Source of the DNA: Sphingopyxis sp. GW247-27LB
Lineage (GTDB): Bacteria > Pseudomonadota > Alphaproteobacteria > Sphingomonadales > Sphingomonadaceae
DNA: 64,000 bases
NCBI RefSeq assembly: GCF_002277025.1
Contig: NZ_NIWD01000007.1
Coordinates: 202,389-266,388, forward strand
Direction of reading: 5' to 3'
Of the stretch, positions 60,669 to 64,000 are shown piece by piece. Position numbers and translations under genes: made by a program. Below the pieces are notes generated by a model, which did no database searches, was not told the origin of the DNA, and saw only the letters and a program-made list of their open reading frames with translations. Within the stretch, counting starts at the first letter, position 1, and every line of letters starts with the position of its first letter.

Positions 60669-61271
60669 TCAGTCGAATTTGACCAAATTCAGAGCAGGGA
60701 GCGGTCCGCCCGGGAACTGGACGAGGCGTCCGCCGGTCGCGAGCGAGCCGAGATCGATCCCGGCAAAGCCGAGCCGGTCGATCAGCGCGCCGACCTTGGC
60801 CTTGGCCGGGGCATCGTCGCCTGAGTAGAAGAGCACGCGATGGCCACCTTCACTGGCCGGATCGCGCGAGACGAGATGCGGCTGAAGGTGGTTGAATGCC
60901 TTCACCACCCGGGCGCCCGGCACCATGTCGGCGAACACTTCTGATGACGCACGCCCTCCAAGGTCGAAAGGCTTGAATAGCGGCGCTTCGATCGGGTTGT
61001 TGGTGTCGACGACGATGCGGCCGCCAAAGTCGGGCAGGTCGGCGAGCGCGGCCGGAAGCTTCGACCAGTTCACCGCGACGAAGACGATATCCTTCGCGGC
61101 GGCTTCCTCGCGCGTTCCGGCGGTGATCGCCGGACCGATGGCCGCGACGACCTCGGCGAGGCTCTCGGGGCCACGGCGGTTGGCGAGCGTCGCCGGGATA
61201 TCCTTGTTCGCGAGCGCGGTGGCGATGGCGCGGCCGATGTTGCCGGCGCCGATGATGCCGATGCTGGGCAT
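60669..61271 (-). CDS. F420-dependent NADP reductase-like NAD(P)-binding protein
   Basis: A 200-residue Rossmann protein beginning MPSIGIIGAGNIGRAIATAL, with GxGNIG at 8-13, LANRRGPESLAEVV near 28-41 (NADP-type 2'-phosphate contacts) and KAFNHLQPHLVS near 127-138. The family name comes from archaeal F420:NADP oxidoreductases, but bacterial members often use other flavins or substrates. It lies 23 bp behind an SDR gene and is probably co-transcribed with it. Confidence 0.8.
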   Translation of the reverse strand: MPSIGIIGAGNIGRAIATALANKDIPATLANRRGPESLAEVVAAIGPAITAGTREEAAAKDIVFVAVNWSKLPAALADLPDFGGRIVVDTNNPIEAPLFKPFDLGGRASSEVFADMVPGARVVKAFNHLQPHLVSRDPASEGGHRVLFYSGDDAPAKAKVGALIDRLGFAGIDLGSLATGGRLVQFPGGPLPALNLVKFD

Positions 61272-61294
61272 GACGATAGTCCTTTCTGGTCGGG

Positions 61295-62047
61295 TCAGGC
61301 GGTCAAGCCGCCGTCGGCGACGATGTCGGCGCCGGTGACGAAGGCGGCTTCGTCGCTGGCCAGGAAGGCGACGATGCTGGCGATTTCAGCCGGCTGGCCA
61401 TAGCGGCCGATTGCCATGCCGGGACCGACGATCGCGGCGACGGGGCCGTCGGCGGGGTTCATGTCGGTGTCGGTCGGGCCGGGGTGGACGGTGTTGACCG
61501 TGATCCCCTTGGGCCCGAGATCGCGCGCGAGGCTGCGGTTGAAGCCGGTGATCGCGCCCTTGGTCAGCGTATAGACCGACGCGGTTGGAAAGGCGGCGTA
61601 GCGCGTCATCGACGAACCGATGTGGATGATGCGGCCGCCCACTTTCATGCGCCGCGCGGCTTCCTGTGTCGCGACGAAGACGCCGGTGACGTTGACCGCG
61701 AGCATGCGCTCATAATCCTCGAACCGGAACTCTTCGATCGGCGCGTTGACCGCGACGCCGGCATTGTTGACGAGGATATCGATGCCGCCGAAGGCTTCGA
61801 CGGTCTGGATGACCGCGGCGCGAACGGCGTCGGGGTCGCCCGCATCGGCGGCAATGGCGATGGCCTTCCCGCCCGCGGCTTCGATCTCGGCGACAACGCT
61901 CGCCGCGCTGTCGGGCGACGCGCTGTAGGTGATGGCGACCGCCGCGCCGTCGGCGGCGAGGCGGCGCGCGATGGCGGCGCCGATCGAGCGCGAGCCGCCG
62001 GTGACAAGGGCGGTTTTGCCCGTGAGGTTCTGGCTAGCTTTGGTCAT
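61295..62047 (-). CDS. Short-chain dehydrogenase/reductase (classical SDR)
   Basis: A 250-residue SDR with TGGSRSIG at 16-23, NNAG at 94-97 and the active-site residues S145/S146, Y159 and K163. The C-terminus VTGADIVADGGLTA is typical of 3-oxoacyl-ACP-reductase-like SDRs. Substrate unknown. AAGGAG lies eight bases upstream of ATG 62047. It is transcribed away from the LysR gene, whose operator-like palindrome lies about 80 bp upstream, so it is a probable target of that regulator. Confidence 0.9.
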   Translation of the reverse strand: MTKASQNLTGKTALVTGGSRSIGAAIARRLAADGAAVAITYSASPDSAASVVAEIEAAGGKAIAIAADAGDPDAVRAAVIQTVEAFGGIDILVNNAGVAVNAPIEEFRFEDYERMLAVNVTGVFVATQEAARRMKVGGRIIHIGSSMTRYAAFPTASVYTLTKGAITGFNRSLARDLGPKGITVNTVHPGPTDTDMNPADGPVAAIVGPGMAIGRYGQPAEIASIVAFLASDEAAFVTGADIVADGGLTA

Positions 62048-62128
62048 GGTCTGCACTCCTTGTTGTGGGGTGAGACCAAGATGGCGCAATGTTTATGGCT
62101 CGATTAGTCGGTAATGATTTGCTATATA

Positions 62129-62145
62129 TTCAATCATTGATTGAA
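62129..62145. promoter_or_regulatory. Operator-like palindrome between SDR and LysR genes
   Basis: TTCAATCA (62129-62136) and TGATTGAA (62138-62145) are perfect inverted arms around one T. The site ends one base before the LysR start codon at 62147. LysR-type regulators bind such dyads in divergent intergenic regions. Confidence 0.6.
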
Positions 62146-62146
62146 A

Positions 62147-63079
62147 ATGGAAACGCTCGCCAATCTTATATCCTTTGTGCGCAGCGCCGAGCTGGGCAGC
62201 TTTTCCGAAGCGGCGCGCCGGCTGGCGCTGACCCCGGCGGCGGTGAGCCGCAACGTCACGATGCTCGAACGCAATCTGGGGGTGCGGCTCTTCCACCGGT
62301 CGACGCGCAGGTTGACGCTGACCGAGGCGGGGGAAGCCTTTCGCCTCGCGATTGCGGGAAGCCTCGACGACATCCAGGCGGCGATCGCGGGGATTGCTTC
62401 GGACAGCGGGGAACCGGCGGGGGTGCTGAAGGTCAGTATGGCGCCGACCTTTGGCGTTATGCACCTGCTGCCGATGCTGCCCGCCTTCCTCGCGCGTTAT
62501 CCCCGCATCCGGCCCGAATGGCATTTCGAGAATCGGCCGGTCGACATTGTTGCCGAGGGTTATGATGCGGCGATCGGGGGCGGCTTCGACCTGTCGCCGG
62601 GAGTCGTGGCGCGGGCCCTGGCGCCCGCGCATATCGTCGCGGTCGCATCGCCCGCCTATATGGCGGGCCGCGTCGCGCCGGGCGATCCTGCCGGACTGGT
62701 CGAGTTTGAAGGCATCGTCATGCGCTCGCTCCAGTCGGGGCGCATCCGCCACTGGATGATGCGCGATGCGGTCGGGAACGAGAGCGCGGCGACATTGCGT
62801 GAGGATATCGTCGTCAACGATCCCGCCGCGATGCGCGAAGTCGCGCGGCTCGGGCTCGGTGTCGCGCTTCTCGCGATGCCCGATGTGCTGCCGGAACTCG
62901 AGAGTGGTAAGCTGGTGCGGCTGGTCCCACGCTGGTACGCCGACGCGGGTGCGATCTCGGTCTATTATGCGTCGCGCACGCTGCTTCCCGGCAAGACGCG
63001 CGCGTTCGTCGATTGGGTCGCCGATGTTTTCAAACGCGAGCGGCTGGCCGAACGGTTTGCGGGTAGCTTGGGTAGTTAA
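62147..63079 (+). CDS. LysR family transcriptional regulator
   Basis: A 310-residue LTTR. The N-terminal winged helix reads ETLANLISFVRSAELGSFSEAARRLALTPAAVSRNVTMLERNLGVRLFHRSTRRLTLTEAG (residues 2-62), and a periplasmic-binding-like effector domain follows. Members of this subgroup (with MAPTFGVMHLLPMLPAFLARYP) often control a divergent SDR or reductase gene, as here. ATG at 62147 is preferred over TTG at 62141. Confidence 0.9.
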   Translation: METLANLISFVRSAELGSFSEAARRLALTPAAVSRNVTMLERNLGVRLFHRSTRRLTLTEAGEAFRLAIAGSLDDIQAAIAGIASDSGEPAGVLKVSMAPTFGVMHLLPMLPAFLARYPRIRPEWHFENRPVDIVAEGYDAAIGGGFDLSPGVVARALAPAHIVAVASPAYMAGRVAPGDPAGLVEFEGIVMRSLQSGRIRHWMMRDAVGNESAATLREDIVVNDPAAMREVARLGLGVALLAMPDVLPELESGKLVRLVPRWYADAGAISVYYASRTLLPGKTRAFVDWVADVFKRERLAERFAGSLGS

Positions 63080-63310
63080 CGCTCAGTCCCGGAAAGTCTG
63101 CTTCTCGATGCTGGCTAGATAAAAGCTGCACGACCGCAACCGGTCAGAATTGCTTCAAAAGCAGCCCCGTGAGCGATTGACCAGCTTGACCGTTTGGCGG
63201 TGGCAGCGGGAACGGCCACTTTACCGCCCCGGCATCGAATGACGCTCTATCCTGAATTCGGATCGATCTCGACCGTCTGGACTGATCGTCGGCTTCCCTG
63301 CTTCAGAGGT
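63080..63310. other. Gene-free part between the LysR gene and the DUF932 leader
   Basis: Nothing coding is supported here. The sequence changes character toward the element backbone; a GCTTCAAAAGC hairpin lies near 63152, and TTGACC near 63176 might be part of a promoter for the DUF932 gene. Confidence 0.35.
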
Positions 63311-63387
63311 GGAAAGGGGGTGAGGGCGGAGTGCGTCCGAAGGCTGATCGGCCTTCTGCGTAACCCAGCCAATCAAGGAGAGCCACC
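63311..63387 (+). promoter_or_regulatory. G-rich leader of the DUF932 gene (leader copy 4)
   Basis: GGAAAGGGGGTGAGGGCGGA starts 77 nt before ATG 63388. A hairpin follows (GAAGG...CCTTC around CTGATCGG). AAGGAGAG (63375-63382) is the ribosome binding site. The spacing matches that of the leaders at 45908 and 52804. Confidence 0.45.
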
Positions 63388-63903
63388 ATGGCCACGCTTG
63401 CACCCACGACCGATCATCCCGTTTCCGGCGCCTATCGTGTCGATATTTCCCGCGGCCGAAATATCGGGCGCGTATCTTCTGAATGGTTCTCGCGGCCCGA
63501 CGATGAGCGCTATCTTTCGCTGACCGAGCTTTACGCGGCCGTTCGTACCCGCGCCGACCGCTCCACGGCGCGCGTCGTGGATAGCAAGGAGATTCGCGTC
63601 GAGGCGCGCAGCGACAGCCCCGAACGCCTCTCGCTCATCGTTCCCGGTGAAGAACGGCCCGTTGCCCCGACCAACTGGTCGTTCGGACAGCTTTGCAGCC
63701 TTGTCAGTGCGCCCGCATCCTATCTGCGCGAACTGCCTGCGGCGCTCGCGGGGATCAACCTCCAGCACGGGCTCGTCGCGCACCGGGCCGAGCAGGTCAA
63801 ACTCTACCAGACCCACGATGGTCGGAACGAATTACGCGCTGCCACCGGTCCTGACTATGGCCGTTATCTGAACAGTCAACCTGTCTCACCGACGGTTCAC
63901 TGA
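63388..63903 (+). pseudogene. DUF932-type plasmid/phage-related protein, truncated
   Basis: The first 158 or so residues match DUF932 proteins: GRNIGRVSSEWFSRPDDERYLSLTELYAAV near 24-53, WSFGQLCSLVSAPASYLRELPAALAGINLQHGL near 97-130 and RNELRAATGPDYGR near 150-160. After GRY the sequence no longer fits (NSQPVSPTVH, then stop), while complete members run to about 350-400 residues. The break near 63865 suggests an insertion or deletion. The function of DUF932 is unknown. Confidence 0.75.
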
Positions 63904-63989
63904 TCCATTCATCGCACCGCTGAGCAGCCGGACGCCCCTTCATTTGGGCGATGCCGAAGCGTGCTCGCGTGATCTCGAGGAGCTTTCAC

Positions 63990-64000
63990 ATGGCATATCG
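63990..64000 (+). CDS. Start of a further gene at the window edge
   Basis: CGAGGAG (63975-63981) is followed eight bases later by ATG GCA TAT C. Only three codons are visible. The gene begins just after the point where the DUF932 gene is cut, so it may belong to an inserted mobile element. Confidence 0.4.

Larger units (their letters stand above)
41816..64000. mobile_element. Integrative element inserted at tRNA-Leu, open at the right edge
   Basis: The element runs from the tRNA-Leu through the P4-type integrase, two toxin-antitoxin-like pairs, Toprim, ParB-like and methyltransferase-helicase genes, IS remnants, a restriction-like module and cargo to the edge. ParB-like, Toprim, strawberry-notch and DUF932 genes form a set known from plasmids and integrative elements of alphaproteobacteria. 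I scanned for a repeat of the tRNA 3' end (TTCGAGTCCTCTTCTGGGCA) and found none, so the right attachment site is not in the window. No conjugation genes are visible in this part. Confidence 0.75.

Noticed and set aside
41904..64000. A direct repeat of the tRNA-Leu 3' end marking the other attachment site
   Set aside because: No copy of TTCGAGTCCTCTTCTGGGCA was found by eye in the rest of the window; the element therefore probably continues past the edge.

Overview
The window is high-GC DNA of a sphingomonad alphaproteobacterium; Sphingopyxis or a close relative fits best. The pointers are the sequence types of YbeY, KatG, GltB/GltD and the TonB-dependent receptor, the very high GC at third codon positions, and several families of intergenic palindromic repeats of the kind common in this order. 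The assignment comes from sequence style only; no rRNA is present.

Bases 1-41,800 look like ordinary chromosome. In order they hold: an ABA4-like membrane protein and a DUF938 methyltransferase; an acyl-CoA ligase; ybeY and a CorC-type CBS protein; a GT4 glycosyltransferase, rarA and an MmcQ/YjbR protein; a tightly overlapping + strand run of six glycan or lipid decoration genes (8185-14203: GT-C membrane enzyme, GT2, methyltransferase, GtrA, TylF-type methyltransferase, GT4); ptsP; a proline-rich lipoprotein; a nitronate-monooxygenase-like protein divergent from a YezD-TonB receptor pair; a tiny Gln-rich protein; katG; an IspZ/YciB-like protein; a secreted HEXXH/TPR protein; lysC, ubiG and a YdeI-type protein; a GST; and a nitrogen-assimilation block on the minus strand in which gltD and gltB are separated by two DUF2059 genes. 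uppP and an NDUFA9-like NAD(P)-binding protein precede a tRNA-Leu(CAG).

From the tRNA-Leu at 41816 to the right edge the DNA is a mobile element. A P4-type tyrosine integrase sits 171 bp behind the tRNA. It is followed by a 'mobile mystery' A/B (HTH plus Fic) pair, a small HTH protein, a backbone of Toprim/CHC2 protein, long ParB-like protein, giant N6-methyltransferase/strawberry-notch helicase and two unknown proteins, then a ParS-like/RES toxin-antitoxin pair, a decayed IS1182-type transposase, and a candidate restriction-like operon (small RHH-like protein, 956-aa adenine methyltransferase, PD-(D/E)XK nuclease candidate). Cargo is an F420-reductase-like protein, an SDR and a divergent LysR regulator. 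A DUF932 gene near the right edge is cut short, probably by an insertion. I found no second copy of the tRNA 3' end, so the far attachment site should lie beyond 64000.

The least expected signals are: (i) G-rich purine tracts starting 68-77 nt upstream of the start codons of four separate element genes; (ii) a perfect 16-bp-arm palindrome next to a perfect 14-bp palindrome in front of the methyltransferase/nuclease operon; (iii) a perfect 15-bp-arm hairpin inside the first codons of the antitoxin-like gene at 43446; and (iv) five copies of a 7-mer between the tRNA and the integrase.
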